Made by a program: the position numbers and the translations under genes | The notes under the pieces: model-generated | Databases searched by the model: none | The model's input: only the letters and a program-made list of their open reading frames with translations | What the model was told of the DNA's origin: nothing | Shown: piece by piece, positions 28,173 to 38,069 of the stretch | Layout of the letters: each line of letters starts with the position of its first letter | Numbering within the stretch: the stretch's first letter is position 1 | Assembly (NCBI GenBank): GCA_001896725.1 | Contig: MPPA01000033.1 | Span: 124,001-188,000 of the forward strand | Source: Methanococcoides sp. EBM-47 | GTDB lineage: Archaea; Halobacteriota; Methanosarcinia; Methanosarcinales; Methanosarcinaceae | Direction of reading: 5' to 3' | Length of the DNA: 64,000 nt

Positions 28173-30074
28173 TCATATATTTAAAAATTTATTGATCTCT
28201 TGTTTGAGCAGTTCACTCAATATCTTTCCATCGACCTTGCCCCTGAACTCAGCCATCACTACCCCCATAAGCGGGCCTACGGCAGCAGGACCTTTTTGTT
28301 TCACAAAATCCTGCCTTTCGTGGATCATGGACTCAATGAACTTTTCGATCATGTCAGTATCACTATTTGAAAGACCAGCTTCTGCAGCAGCCTTCTCTGC
28401 TGACAGTTCCGGATTTTGTGCAAGCACTCTAAGCACGGGATCGATACCTTCCCTGGAAAATATACGTTGTTCTACAAGAGAGAACACCTGCTTAAAATGT
28501 TCATCACAGAGCCTGTCAATGTCCACTCCATCACGTTTCAGCTCAGGCAGCATACCTGTAAGGGTACGGGATATAAGGGTGGGTGTCACACTTTTCCCAT
28601 CCTGGAAATACAAGACCAGTTCCTCGAATAAGGGAAGATGCGGTGAATACGCGATCATATCTGCAAGTTCACCACTTAGGCCCAGCTCAGCAGTGAACCT
28701 TTTTGATTTTTCAGTAAGTAGCTCAGGCATCTGAATGCTCTCGAATTGTTCCATTGAAATATCCATCTTGGGCACATCGGTCTCGGGATACATCCTTGCA
28801 GCTCCCGGCAGTGGCCGCAGGTAGGAACTATTGCCATCAGGAAGTGCCTTACGTGTTTCTTCCGGCACACCCATGAGAGTTTCCTTTACTCTTTTTATGA
28901 CATTTTCCATAGCTCCTCTGGCACGTTTCTCAACATCGGCCACCATTATGACCGCATCGTCTTCCCTTGCACCCACTGTCTGGCGCAGTGCAAGCACTTC
29001 TGCTTCAGTGATACCATAATTCGGAAGTTCATCAGTATGGAATATTCCACCTACTCCCGCTGGTTTGGCACGGTCTGAAAACTCCGTACCAAGCCGTCTG
29101 CCAGGCTGAACTTCCCTGCCCACGGATCCCGCAAATCCTGGAAGTAGTATGGCAAGCACCTTGCCTTTCTTCAGGGACCTTTGTATGACCTTGGATGTGG
29201 TCTGCTCAAAGATGTCAGTCACATCGAAGATCTTATCGCATACAGAAGCACCTTTTGCCAGTAATGCATCCCTTATCTCAAGCAGGTTCACTTGGCGCTC
29301 CACTTCCCTTTCCACAAGCATTTCCAGAATATCCAGAGCCTGCACTCCCTTAAGCTCCACCCTGGCACCTTTTTCTATAGAGATGTTCACATCCTGCCGG
29401 ATAGTACCAAGACCGCGTTTCACCTTGCCTGTGGAACGCAGCAACATACCTATCTGTTGTGCTGTTTCTTTTGCATGTGCAGGTGATATGATGTCCGGTG
29501 CAGTGCCTATCTCTACAAGAGGTATGCCCAGTCTGTCCAAGGAATATATCACCACATCGCCCTGATCCTCTATCTTCTGGCACGCTTCTTCCTCGAGGCA
29601 CAATACATCCACACCCACGCGCCCCTGGGAGGTCTCTAGATAACCATCCTTTGCAAGGAAAGCAGTGCGCTGGAAACCGCTGGTGTTGGAACCGTCCACT
29701 ACGATCTTACGCATTATGTGCATTTGGTCCACAGGCTGCATGTGCAACAGTTTTGCGATCACAAGGGCAATGTCCAAAGCTTCCGGATTAACTTCGGTGG
29801 GTGGTTCATCATCATTTTCCACTAGGCAAGTAGAATCATAGGCCTTATAGCAATATTTACGATTGAGCTTGGACTGTTCCAGGGCAGCCCTGTCAGTTTC
29901 CCCCATCTCACTGGCTGTGGGCCGCAGGAACCTGAAGAACTCCGAATCTGATTCCTTAATGTCCCGTATGATCGTGGGGCATCTACAGAAAAGTTTCTGC
30001 TTTGAGTCCAGCTGCTGGTGGATCTCAAGCCCGCATTTCAAACCAAGAGCTCTGTAATCTAATCTATCAGCCAT
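28173..30074 (-). CDS. gatE: Glu-tRNA(Gln) amidotransferase subunit E
   Basis: 633 residues, full length. GatE is the archaeal-specific tRNA-binding and kinase subunit of GatDE, which converts Glu-tRNA(Gln) to Gln-tRNA(Gln). The start [20 protein letters not shown] and the internal [18 protein letters not shown] are characteristic, as is the C-terminal GatB/YqeY-like domain ([21 protein letters not shown]). The AspRS-like insertion domain is contained between about residues 280 and 420. GatD, the glutaminase partner, is not in this window. A TATA-like CTTAATATAAGG lies about 60 bp upstream. Confidence 0.96.
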   Translation of the reverse strand: MADRLDYRALGLKCGLEIHQQLDSKQKLFCRCPTIIRDIKESDSEFFRFLRPTASEMGETDRAALEQSKLNRKYCYKAYDSTCLVENDDEPPTEVNPEALDIALVIAKLLHMQPVDQMHIMRKIVVDGSNTSGFQRTAFLAKDGYLETSQGRVGVDVLCLEEEACQKIEDQGDVVIYSLDRLGIPLVEIGTAPDIISPAHAKETAQQIGMLLRSTGKVKRGLGTIRQDVNISIEKGARVELKGVQALDILEMLVEREVERQVNLLEIRDALLAKGASVCDKIFDVTDIFEQTTSKVIQRSLKKGKVLAILLPGFAGSVGREVQPGRRLGTEFSDRAKPAGVGGIFHTDELPNYGITEAEVLALRQTVGAREDDAVIMVADVEKRARGAMENVIKRVKETLMGVPEETRKALPDGNSSYLRPLPGAARMYPETDVPKMDISMEQFESIQMPELLTEKSKRFTAELGLSGELADMIAYSPHLPLFEELVLYFQDGKSVTPTLISRTLTGMLPELKRDGVDIDRLCDEHFKQVFSLVEQRIFSREGIDPVLRVLAQNPELSAEKAAAEAGLSNSDTDMIEKFIESMIHERQDFVKQKGPAAVGPLMGVVMAEFRGKVDGKILSELLKQEINKFLNI

Positions 30075-30154
30075 GAGAATCTATCCCCTTCAGGAATGTT
30101 ATCTTGTCTACAACTCGCTGACCTTATATTAAGGCAAGTATTAATGATTGTTCC

Positions 30155-31471
30155 CTATTGTTCTTTCTCAAGCATTTGTTCCCTTATGCGAGCCCTGAGA
30201 AGTTCAACATCATCAGATCTTTCCAGCATCCTGCGGATAGAAGTGTTGCTGAATACCGGCGTGACCTTTTCAAGATTCTCTCTTGCAAGTGCCAGAAGAT
30301 CACTGTTTATTCTGGGCGGCTCAACTTCCACATGTTCTCTAGGCGGTTCCGGCTCCACTTCTAGGGTACGGGATACATCCGGAAGATGGCGTTTTCCAGT
30401 TACCATGGAATCAAGGGCATCTCTCCACTGGTTGGCCCAAGGACTGTCAGGTATCTCTGTATGGTGCACTAGGTGTCGTTCCACATGCATCACATCCTTA
30501 GGACAGGCATTAACGCATGCACCACAATAGGTACACATATCCTCTTGCATGGCTATCTTACCGTCTTTGGATACATACCACAGATGTGAAGGACAGACAT
30601 TGAAGCACCCATGGCAGCCCAGAGGATCGCATTTGCTCACGTTGGGAGCTATGAGCGTGATCTTGCCTTCAATAGGTTTTTTGATGTCCATTGCATCATA
30701 AGGACATACTACCTGGCACCAAGTACAACGAGTGCATTTCATATCATCTATCAGCACTCTGCCTGCCACGGGTGGGGCTTCCCCTCTTTTCTCGCCGACC
30801 ACGCGAATGGCCTCCTCAGGGCACAGGTCCTGGCACAAGGTGCAGTAGTCACATTTATCTTCATCCACCAGCAGCTGCTCGAAAGGTCTGACGTCCGTAG
30901 GCGTTTTTTCCTTTTCGATCAAAAGGAAAGCATCGCAGAACCGTGCACACAGGCCACATAGGTTGCATTTTTCTGTGTCTATTTCGATCAGACCTTCCAT
31001 ACCTTCCTTAAAAGGTGAAACTTCAGCTTTGATCGGCATGTCCAGCTCAAGCACAATGGCATCTTCCGGACATGCTGCCTCGCACAGGGCACATGGGAGA
31101 CATTTGTCATTGGTCCGTACAAAGTCATCGTACCTGGGGAACTTATCATGTGAAGGGAAATCTCCTTCCTCTGTCATAGAATAAGCATGCATAGGGCAGA
31201 ACTGTACACACATGGAACAGAAAGTGCACTTATCCAGGTCCATGGTTACCGGAGGAGCATCCAATCCCATAGAGATCTCCTTCATAGGGCCAAGTTCCAG
31301 GGCCTTCGTGGGACACAGACCCACGCATATGCCACAGCCTATGCACCGTTTATAGTCATAGTCCAGTACTTTCCTGGACCTGTTGCTGATCTGTCTATAG
31401 ATGAAGTGTGTGCCATCCACATCCATTTCCTTCTCCAGGGACATGGATGCTTCATCCCGGTCATCCGTCAT
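30155..31471 (-). CDS. Polyferredoxin with eight 4Fe-4S motifs
   Basis: 438 residues with eight cysteine clusters in order: CIGCGICVGLCP, CTFCSMCVQFCP, CLPCALCEAACP, CNLCGLCARFCD, CDYCTLCQDLCP, CTRCTWCQVVCP, CDPLGCHGCFNVCP (altered spacing) and CTYCGACVNACP. The last 100 residues have no cysteines and look charged and helical. The start overlaps the end of the upstream hdrA by 11 bp, so the two are translationally coupled. A polyferredoxin next to hdrA2 is a known arrangement in Methanosarcina; it probably carries electrons to or from the HdrA flavin. No HdrB or HdrC follows. Confidence 0.92.
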   Translation of the reverse strand: MTDDRDEASMSLEKEMDVDGTHFIYRQISNRSRKVLDYDYKRCIGCGICVGLCPTKALELGPMKEISMGLDAPPVTMDLDKCTFCSMCVQFCPMHAYSMTEEGDFPSHDKFPRYDDFVRTNDKCLPCALCEAACPEDAIVLELDMPIKAEVSPFKEGMEGLIEIDTEKCNLCGLCARFCDAFLLIEKEKTPTDVRPFEQLLVDEDKCDYCTLCQDLCPEEAIRVVGEKRGEAPPVAGRVLIDDMKCTRCTWCQVVCPYDAMDIKKPIEGKITLIAPNVSKCDPLGCHGCFNVCPSHLWYVSKDGKIAMQEDMCTYCGACVNACPKDVMHVERHLVHHTEIPDSPWANQWRDALDSMVTGKRHLPDVSRTLEVEPEPPREHVEVEPPRINSDLLALARENLEKVTPVFSNTSIRRMLERSDDVELLRARIREQMLEKEQ

Positions 31472-33821
31472 TGTGTCCCTCCAGCAGCTCAGACCCTATG
31501 GGCCCTATCTCCCTGAGCTCGTCCACAAAACTTTCAATGGACCTGGCAAATCTTTCGCCCTCGGCTGCTGATATCCATTCCATCTTCAGGCGATGAGGAT
31601 CGATGCCTATGTCCTCGAGCACTCCCTGCAGTATTTCCATCCTCTTTTTGGCATTGTAATTGGCAAAGATATAATGGCATTCACCGAGCCGGCATCCTGC
31701 AATCAGCACACCGTCCGCCCCACCTTTAAAAGCTTCCAACACGAACCCCGGGTCCACACGACCTGCGCACATGACCCTGATAACTCTGATGTTTGTAGGG
31801 TACTGGATCCTGGAAACGCCAGCAAGGTCAGCGCAGGTGTAACTGCACCAGTTACAGAGAAATGCTACAATTAGGGGAAACTCAGATTTCACCTCGGTGG
31901 CTGCCCTCACCTGAGCGAGGATTTGCTCATCGGTACTATTATACATCAATATGGCATCAGTAGGACATGATGCACTGCATGCACCGCATCCATAGCATGA
32001 TATTTCATCCACGATAGCCTTGCCATTGTTGACCTTGATCTTTCCGAACTGACACACATCCTCACATATCTTGCACCCTATACATTTCTCCTCTTCCACA
32101 TGGGCACTTTGGGGATCGGTCTCCAGCTCACCCCGGGAAAGTAATTGCATGGCCTTAGCCGAGGCTGCTATTCCTTGGGCAATAGCTGCCTGTATCTCTT
32201 TTGGACCAGAAGCACAGCCTGCCACATAAATTCCCTTCACATGGGAATCCACGGGTCTCATCTTTGGGTGGGCAGTGGCAAAGAAGCGGTCCGTACGGCG
32301 GGAAAGATTAAGGACCCTTGAGATCTTATCAGCATCATCAGGGGCTTCCATCCCGGTGGAAAGCACCACAAGGTCATAGTTTTCTTCTCTTATCTCGGAA
32401 CTTAAGGTATCCTCGAACCTCAAGAACAACTTACTATTGAGGTCCTGTTGTACCTCTGCCACTTTACCCCGTATGAAGTCAATGCCCATGGACTGGGAAC
32501 GGATGTAATACTCTTCATACATCTCTCCGGCAGCACGTATATCGATATAGTGGATCGTGATCTCAATATCATGATAACGTTCCTTGAGCAGCTGGGCGTT
32601 CTTCATAGCAGACATGCAGCATACACGCGAGCAGTACGGATTGCCTACGGTCTCATCCCTTGAACCCACACACTGGATGAATGCAACTTTTTTTGGTATT
32701 TGCCCGGTAGAGGGCACAAGCACTTTTCCTCTTGTGGGTCCGGAAGCATTGAGCAGGCGTTCCAGCTCCATGTTGGTTATGACATCAGAGTACACACCAT
32801 ATCCATATTCCTCCTTGCGGGCTGCGTCAAACGGCTTGTAGCCACTGGCAAGGACAATAGCACCCACTTTAATAGATATCGTTTCCTCTTTCATGTTGTA
32901 GTCAATGGCATCTGCCGGGCAGGCCTGTAAACACAATCCGCAACCTACACAATAATCGTTATCAATGTACGTCACCTGAGGCACAGCCTGGGGTATGGGC
33001 ATGTTTATCGCTTTTGTCCTGCCCATACCCAGATCAAAACGGTTCGGTATCTCCACAGGGCAGACCCTTGCACATTCATCCACACATCCCTTGCATTTGT
33101 CCTCGATGACATACCTGGGTTTCTTTACAATAGTTACCTGGAAATTACCGGCAAAGCCCCTTACCTCGGAAACCTCGGCCATGGTCAGAAGATCGATGGA
33201 AGGATGTTGCTGTACATCGGTCATCTTAGGTGCAAGCACGCAGATAGAGCAATCGTTCGTTGGGAACACCTCATTGAGCAGTGCCATTTTCCCGCCGATG
33301 GTGGGCTCTTTTTCCACCATGTGCACATGATACCCGCTATCAGCAAGGGTAAGGGCAGCCTCAATGCCAGCAACCCCTCCACCTATGATCAGTACCTCTT
33401 TATTGGCAGAGACTTTTTTTATCTGGAGCGGGTCCAATAATTTAAGACGTGCAAGACCCATACGTATGAGGTCAAAGGCTTTCTGGGTGGCAAGCTGGGG
33501 TTCTTCCATATGCACCCAGGAACATTGCTCCCGGATATTCACCATTTCCAGCATATATTTGTTAAGCCCGGCCTTCTGGAGCACTCTTCTGAAAGTGGGT
33601 TCGTGCAGCTTAGGGGAGCAGGCTGCCACAAGTATGTGATCAAGATCATGTGTTCTTATGTCCTCGGCTATGGAATCCTGGCCGGAGTCCGAGCACATGA
33701 ACTGCAAGTCCTTTACAAGCACCACATCCTTCAGCTTACTTATCTTCTCCAGCAGGCTATGCACATTGATCACATGTGCGATGTTCAGTCCGCAATGACA
33801 AATATAGACCCCTATGCGCAT
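31461..33821 (-). CDS. hdrA2: HdrA2-type subunit with fused MvhD domain
   Basis: About 786 residues. The N-terminal Cys motif CHCGLNIAHVI, the flavin-binding IIGGGVAGIEAALTLADSG with EKEPTIGGKM, and four ferredoxin motifs (CKGCVDECARVCP, CVGCGLCLQACP, CIGCKICEDVC, CYGCGACSASCP) define HdrA, the flavin subunit of soluble heterodisulfide reductase. The last 140 residues (CNWCSYTCADLAG, CAGRVDPGFVLEAF, GCRLGECHY) are an MvhD/FrhD-like 2Fe-2S domain. In Methanosarcina acetivorans the comparable HdrA2B2C2 oxidises F420H2 with ferredoxin and CoM-S-S-CoB. Start: ATG 33821 with GGAG 8 nt upstream is preferred to an ATG at 33887, because MRIGVYICHCG is the family N-terminus. Confidence 0.93.
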   Translation of the reverse strand: MRIGVYICHCGLNIAHVINVHSLLEKISKLKDVVLVKDLQFMCSDSGQDSIAEDIRTHDLDHILVAACSPKLHEPTFRRVLQKAGLNKYMLEMVNIREQCSWVHMEEPQLATQKAFDLIRMGLARLKLLDPLQIKKVSANKEVLIIGGGVAGIEAALTLADSGYHVHMVEKEPTIGGKMALLNEVFPTNDCSICVLAPKMTDVQQHPSIDLLTMAEVSEVRGFAGNFQVTIVKKPRYVIEDKCKGCVDECARVCPVEIPNRFDLGMGRTKAINMPIPQAVPQVTYIDNDYCVGCGLCLQACPADAIDYNMKEETISIKVGAIVLASGYKPFDAARKEEYGYGVYSDVITNMELERLLNASGPTRGKVLVPSTGQIPKKVAFIQCVGSRDETVGNPYCSRVCCMSAMKNAQLLKERYHDIEITIHYIDIRAAGEMYEEYYIRSQSMGIDFIRGKVAEVQQDLNSKLFLRFEDTLSSEIREENYDLVVLSTGMEAPDDADKISRVLNLSRRTDRFFATAHPKMRPVDSHVKGIYVAGCASGPKEIQAAIAQGIAASAKAMQLLSRGELETDPQSAHVEEEKCIGCKICEDVCQFGKIKVNNGKAIVDEISCYGCGACSASCPTDAILMYNSTDEQILAQVRAATEVKSEFPLIVAFLCNWCSYTCADLAGVSRIQYPTNIRVIRVMCAGRVDPGFVLEAFKGGADGVLIAGCRLGECHYIFANYNAKKRMEILQGVLEDIGIDPHRLKMEWISAAEGERFARSIESFVDELREIGPIGSELLEGHNDG

Positions 33822-34140
33822 CTTGACGGCTCCGCTAAGACTTGATGATCTGAGTAAAGATATAGTTTTGGATATTGGTGCTTGCAAAGGAACTGTTTTT
33901 GTACATACTACAGAGTTTGCAGAAAGCTCTCACTACGGACCATGAGCTGTCATGGATACTATTAAGTGTTTTGACAAAAAATAATTGAGTAGTATGTAAA
34001 TCTGCTTTGTAGGATCGATCTGCTTGAGATGGAAATGAACTGGTGAAAAATAAATGTTCAAAAGCCTTTTTAGGCCTTTCGCACATACAGTCCAGTGAAT
34101 AAAAAGCAGCTCGACAAACGATCCGATCTGGAGGAATTCA

Positions 34141-34944
34141 ATGCCTACTATGACTATAGTCTCATGCAAGATCATGCAGGATGAGATCCTGTGGATACTC
34201 GAAAACGACCCTGCGATCAACGAGATCATTATTGTTGACAATGAGAACATAGGAGAGTTTGTGAAAAAGCTCGATAGAACGAACATTATCTACAAAACAC
34301 TTCCACTTAGTAATATTTCCCCTGTCTGTGAAGCAGAAAAAGGGTTCAAATACACTGTCATGATCTATCTTATGGAACTGGGTCTGCACAGGAACCCTAA
34401 AAAGCTGAAAAAGAATGTATATGAAACTGTAGAAACCCTTATTCCTTATTCATCAGGCATCTTACTTTTTTACGGTTTATGCGGCAATGTACTTGGAAAT
34501 GTCGAAAAGGATTTTGCTGCAAGCTCATTATCATGTCCCGTGCATATTCTGAAAGATAATAAGGACAGGATAGTAGATGACTGTATAGGAGCTACTGTAG
34601 GTGGAGTGGATAACTACCTGAAAATACTTAAAAAAGTGAGTGATGCAGGGACATATCTCTTTACACCCATGTATAGCAAAGGCTGGAAGGAACTGCTTGA
34701 TATAAACGGCAGATTGCACGGCGATCCGGACCAGGCATTACAAATGATGAAAAAGACCCATGAGATGATCGGATACAAAAGGGTAGCAAAGATCGATACG
34801 GGCCTTGCTTATACTGAGAACTTTGATGACGCAATAAAGGAATTCGCAGAAATATTCGATTTTGAGATACTGGAATTGAATGGCGGTGATCAGAAGATCT
34901 TTGAAGACTGTTACCAGCAATTAAAAGCAAAGATCAAGGCATGA
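34141..34944 (+). CDS. DUF1638 family protein
   Basis: 267 residues without membrane segments. The pattern (SCKIMQDE near the start, LLFYGLCGN, DDCIGATVGG, FTPMYSKGWKE, and the final GLAYTENFDDAI) fits DUF1638, a family common in methanogens and often found near corrinoid methyltransferase genes; its biochemical role is not established. An excellent ribosome site (GGAGGAATTC) precedes the ATG. It stands alone, divergent from hdrA2 across 319 bp that contains only promoter-like A/T-rich DNA. The cysteines and conserved acidic residues could bind metal, but this is a guess. Confidence 0.75.
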   Translation: MPTMTIVSCKIMQDEILWILENDPAINEIIIVDNENIGEFVKKLDRTNIIYKTLPLSNISPVCEAEKGFKYTVMIYLMELGLHRNPKKLKKNVYETVETLIPYSSGILLFYGLCGNVLGNVEKDFAASSLSCPVHILKDNKDRIVDDCIGATVGGVDNYLKILKKVSDAGTYLFTPMYSKGWKELLDINGRLHGDPDQALQMMKKTHEMIGYKRVAKIDTGLAYTENFDDAIKEFAEIFDFEILELNGGDQKIFEDCYQQLKAKIKA

Positions 34945-34982
34945 TATTTATCGGAACTGCAAAAGTCATATCATATTGATAT

Positions 34983-35250
34983 TCACTCTATTACCACAGG
35001 CTCCTCAAGAGATCTTTCATAGTGATCTGCTGCGGAGAATTGCTAAAGTTCCTTTTCATTGAATTCAATAAATGATTGAGGCGGTATGAACATGTGCAGT
35101 TTACCGTCCATCGGACCAAAAAAGATCACCTCATCCAGGGCAACTCACTATAGAACATAATAGCCACGTTGTTCTGTTACGCGGCACCGCTGATCCCAGC
35201 ACCAGTGAATATCTTCAACAGCCACAAAATGTAACAGACCCTACATCAGC
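34983..35250 (-). pseudogene. Possible decayed gene remnant (weak)
   Basis: The 491-bp gap between the DUF1638 gene and the next gene holds no intact gene. On the minus strand one frame reads VALDEVIFFGPMDGKLHMFI, then PPQSFIEFNEKEL, a TAG, and QFSAADHYERSLEEPVVIE with a stop at 34983; the same frame upstream reads VAVEDIHWCWDQRC, separated by two more stops. The composition looks protein-like, but I do not recognise a family, and chance open stretches of this size are possible. Confidence 0.25.
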
Positions 35251-35317
35251 CATGTGAGCACATAATATCTAATGCCATGGTCGGTCAATACAGCCCATAT
35301 TCATTTATCTCACCGTT

Positions 35318-35374
35318 ATATGTTATCGGTTTTGTGAACCATTCCATTTGATAACATATCAGTTTTTTATATAG
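35318..35374 (+). promoter_or_regulatory. 10-bp inverted repeat upstream of a TATA box
   Basis: ATATGTTATC (35318-35327) and GATAACATAT (35350-35359) are perfect inverted copies with centres 32 bp apart (three helical turns). Immediately after comes TTTTTTATATAG (about 35363-35374), a TATA-like box for the zinc-finger/nuclease-like gene that starts at 35436. The placement suggests a regulator site; no such regulator is identified. Confidence 0.5.
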
Positions 35375-35435
35375 AGTAAAGTTAAAATACTATTAATATA
35401 TTTATACAGCCACCAATTCTTAGAGGTGTTAAAAA

Positions 35436-36101
35436 ATGGATAACTTTTGTTCAGAATGCAATGCCAACATCACTGAAGCAGAATATAATTTTTCTTTACA
35501 TAGATTTGAACGCCCTCTCTGTAGGGAACATCAGAGATCACAGTACAGCCTAGATAATGAAATCATAAACGTTCAAGAGTGCACTGGTCCTGAAAAAAGT
35601 ATTACAAATAGTATTTCAGAAAAAGACAGTCTCTTTATAGAGAACGTTATCAAGGGCAGGATAGCTGAAACCCTTGTAAGGGAGTTGTTCACATATCTGG
35701 GATATAATGTGTTCAGGTACAATATGGCAAACAGTTTTCCTGGAGTGATGCAGCTTCTAAGAGGTGTCCGTACTGATGCTGCAATAAACATCAAAAGAAT
35801 GCCCGATCTCTTGATACAGCATCCGACCAGTGGCGAAGTATATTTCACTGATGTCAAGTTCAGGAAGAATGAAACATTCACGTTCAATGACATAGGGCCA
35901 GATTACCCTTATGAGAACTGCTACTTTATCATTGTGTCAAAGAAGCACATAAAATGTATCACGTATGATGAACTGAAAGCAGGCAAGGAGATAACTCCCT
36001 CGTCGCGTAACTATCTTGGTAACAGGAAGGAATTCGAACTAGACAAAGATGTGATCATCAGGTTCTGCGACTTTGCGGTCAAGTTCTTTGATGCGGTATG
36101 A
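35436..36101 (+). CDS. Unrecognised zinc-finger protein with PD-(D/E)XK nuclease-like core
   Basis: 221 residues; I do not recognise a named family. The N-terminus has a C-X2-C-X20-C-X2-H zinc-binding pattern (C5, C8, C29, H32). From residue 73, GRIAETLVRELFTYLGYNVF resembles the first helix of restriction-endonuclease-like folds (E78), followed by RMPDLLI (D124) and VYFTDVKFRK (D139-V-K141), which together give the E...PD...DXK layout of PD-(D/E)XK nucleases with plausible spacing. The C-terminal third is mixed. A ribosome site GAGGTG lies 7 nt before the ATG. It stands alone, with an inverted repeat at its promoter. It may be a nuclease or a nuclease-fold DNA-binding protein; activity is inference. 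Confidence 0.6.
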   Translation: MDNFCSECNANITEAEYNFSLHRFERPLCREHQRSQYSLDNEIINVQECTGPEKSITNSISEKDSLFIENVIKGRIAETLVRELFTYLGYNVFRYNMANSFPGVMQLLRGVRTDAAINIKRMPDLLIQHPTSGEVYFTDVKFRKNETFTFNDIGPDYPYENCYFIIVSKKHIKCITYDELKAGKEITPSSRNYLGNRKEFELDKDVIIRFCDFAVKFFDAV

Positions 36102-36166
36102 TGATCTTTATATGTCTTATCCATTAAATTAGGCAAGTATGGAATAGGTTGTAATTGCTATTTGAT

Positions 36167-36184
36167 AGAGAACCTTAGTTCTCT
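36167..36184 (+). terminator. Hairpin after the zinc-finger/nuclease-like gene
   Basis: AGAGAAC-CTTA-GTTCTCT is a perfect 7-bp stem with a 4-nt loop followed by TT, 66 bp after the stop codon. It is a candidate terminator or processing hairpin. The rest of the 262-bp gap to hcp holds no gene that I can see. Confidence 0.4.
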
Positions 36185-36364
36185 TTAAGCAATAGAAAAA
36201 CAGGTATTTTCAATGCAGCCTATCCTTCATGCCACTCTCCTGTTCTATCTCATAGATTTTCATAAAAGATTTCAGAGTATCCACAAGGAAACCGCCCCAC
36301 TTATATGATAGTATCTACAATTAAGCCAGTATCAAAAAGATATCAAATTGCATAAGGTGAAAAG

Positions 36365-38050
36365 ATGTTTTGCTACCAATGTGAGGAAACCCTTAATGGA
36401 ACAGGCTGCACAAGGAATGGCGTCTGCGGAAAGAAAGAAGACGTTGCCAACCTGCAGGATGACCTGCTATATGTTCTTAAGAGCATTGCTTTCTACAACT
36501 CAAAGGCAAGGGCTAACAAGCTCAATGAGGCAAAGACCGATGAGTTCATCTTCGACGGACTTTTTGCAACGGTCACAAATACAAATTTCTCTAAAGCAGA
36601 TATCCAGTCCATGATAGATGAAGGCTTTGATATCAAAGATGGGATCAAAAAGAAACTTCTCAATGCAAAGATCATTGATGAGGGATCCAGTTCATCTTTC
36701 CCGAAATGGATAAAAGAAAAGCTATTGGGCACCAGCCCGAAAGCTGGAGAGCCACTACCCCTTGTAGCAAAGGTCACTGCTGAAAGTCTGGCTAACATAA
36801 ACACAGGTATCCTTGCCACAGAGGACGAGGACATACGTTCACTAAGAGAACTGCTGACCTATGGCCTTAAGGGCATGGCAGCATATGCACACCATGCAAG
36901 AGTTCTCGGGTATACAGATGATGCGATCTCTGCTTTCACAGAGAAGGCCCTGCTTGCAACAATGGATGATAACATGGGTGTAGTCGAGCTTATTCCTTTG
37001 GTACTGGAATGCGGCTCTGTGGGTGTGACCACTCTTGCCCTGCTCGATAAAGCAAATACATCTACATATGGTAACCCAGAACCTACAGCTGTGAACATCA
37101 GCGTGCGCAATAATCCAGGAATACTGATCAGCGGTCATGACCTGCGCGACCTGGAGCAATTACTGCAGCAAACCCAGGGAACAGGCGTGGACGTGTACAC
37201 ACATGGTGAGATGCTCCCGGCGAACTCATACCCTGCCTTTAAGAAGTATGACAACTTTGTCGGCAACTACGGAGGTTCCTGGTGGAAGCAGAAAGAAGAG
37301 TTCGAGAAGTTCAATGGTCCTATCCTTATGACCACTAATTGTATCGTACCTCCCAAGGATTCTTACCTTGACCGCATCTACACCACAAGCGTAGTGGGTT
37401 TTGATGGGGTCAAACACATAACTGCAAACAAGGACGGAACAAAGGATTTCTCTACGATCATTGAGCAGGCAAAACAGTGTGGATCACCTGTACAACTTGA
37501 AGAGGGCACTATCATGGGGGGATTTGCACATGTGTCTGCTCTCTCCGTAGCCGATAAGATCATTGCAGCGGTCAAAGACGGACAGATCAAAAAGTTCTTG
37601 GTGATGGCCGGATGTGATGGAAGGAACAAGAACAGGGAGTACTACACACAGTTTGCGCAGGCCCTGCCAAAGGATACTGTGATCCTGACAGCGGGATGTG
37701 CAAAATATCGCTACAATAAGCTGGACCTGGGAGACATAGGCGGTATCCCAAGGGTCATTGATGCAGGACAATGTAATGATAGTTATTCACTGGTCGTCAT
37801 AGCCCAGAAGCTCGCAGAGGCATTCGGGCTGCAGGACATAAATGACCTTCCTGTATCCTATAACATTGCATGGTATGAACAGAAGGCAGTGCTCGTGCTG
37901 CTTGCATTGCTGAGCCTGGGTGTGAAGAACATCATGCTCGGACCAACTTTACCAGCGTTCGTTTCACCTAATGTGCTCAATGTACTGGTGGAAAACTTTA
38001 ACATCAGACCAAACTCAACTGTAGAAGAGGACATGAAGGTCCTCGTCTAA
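36365..38050 (+). CDS. hcp: Hybrid cluster protein (hydroxylamine reductase family)
   Basis: 561 residues, full length. The N-terminal cysteines C3, C6, C15 and C21 ([15 protein letters not shown] and GVCGK) bind the cubane cluster; the hybrid 4Fe-2S-2O cluster ligands are in the C-terminal half ([37 protein letters not shown]). Hcp proteins detoxify nitric oxide or hydroxylamine-type reactive nitrogen species in anaerobes. A ribosome site AAGGTG precedes the ATG. A cupin gene follows after 19 bp and is probably co-transcribed. Confidence 0.96.
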   Translation: MFCYQCEETLNGTGCTRNGVCGKKEDVANLQDDLLYVLKSIAFYNSKARANKLNEAKTDEFIFDGLFATVTNTNFSKADIQSMIDEGFDIKDGIKKKLLNAKIIDEGSSSSFPKWIKEKLLGTSPKAGEPLPLVAKVTAESLANINTGILATEDEDIRSLRELLTYGLKGMAAYAHHARVLGYTDDAISAFTEKALLATMDDNMGVVELIPLVLECGSVGVTTLALLDKANTSTYGNPEPTAVNISVRNNPGILISGHDLRDLEQLLQQTQGTGVDVYTHGEMLPANSYPAFKKYDNFVGNYGGSWWKQKEEFEKFNGPILMTTNCIVPPKDSYLDRIYTTSVVGFDGVKHITANKDGTKDFSTIIEQAKQCGSPVQLEEGTIMGGFAHVSALSVADKIIAAVKDGQIKKFLVMAGCDGRNKNREYYTQFAQALPKDTVILTAGCAKYRYNKLDLGDIGGIPRVIDAGQCNDSYSLVVIAQKLAEAFGLQDINDLPVSYNIAWYEQKAVLVLLALLSLGVKNIMLGPTLPAFVSPNVLNVLVENFNIRPNSTVEEDMKVLV

Positions 38051-38069
38051 ATTTTTTTAGGTGATATGA

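Noticed and set aside
35043-35045. In-frame TAG in the minus-strand fragment as a pyrrolysine codon
   Set aside because: The fragment is not a methylamine methyltransferase and has further stops in the same frame, so decay or chance is simpler.
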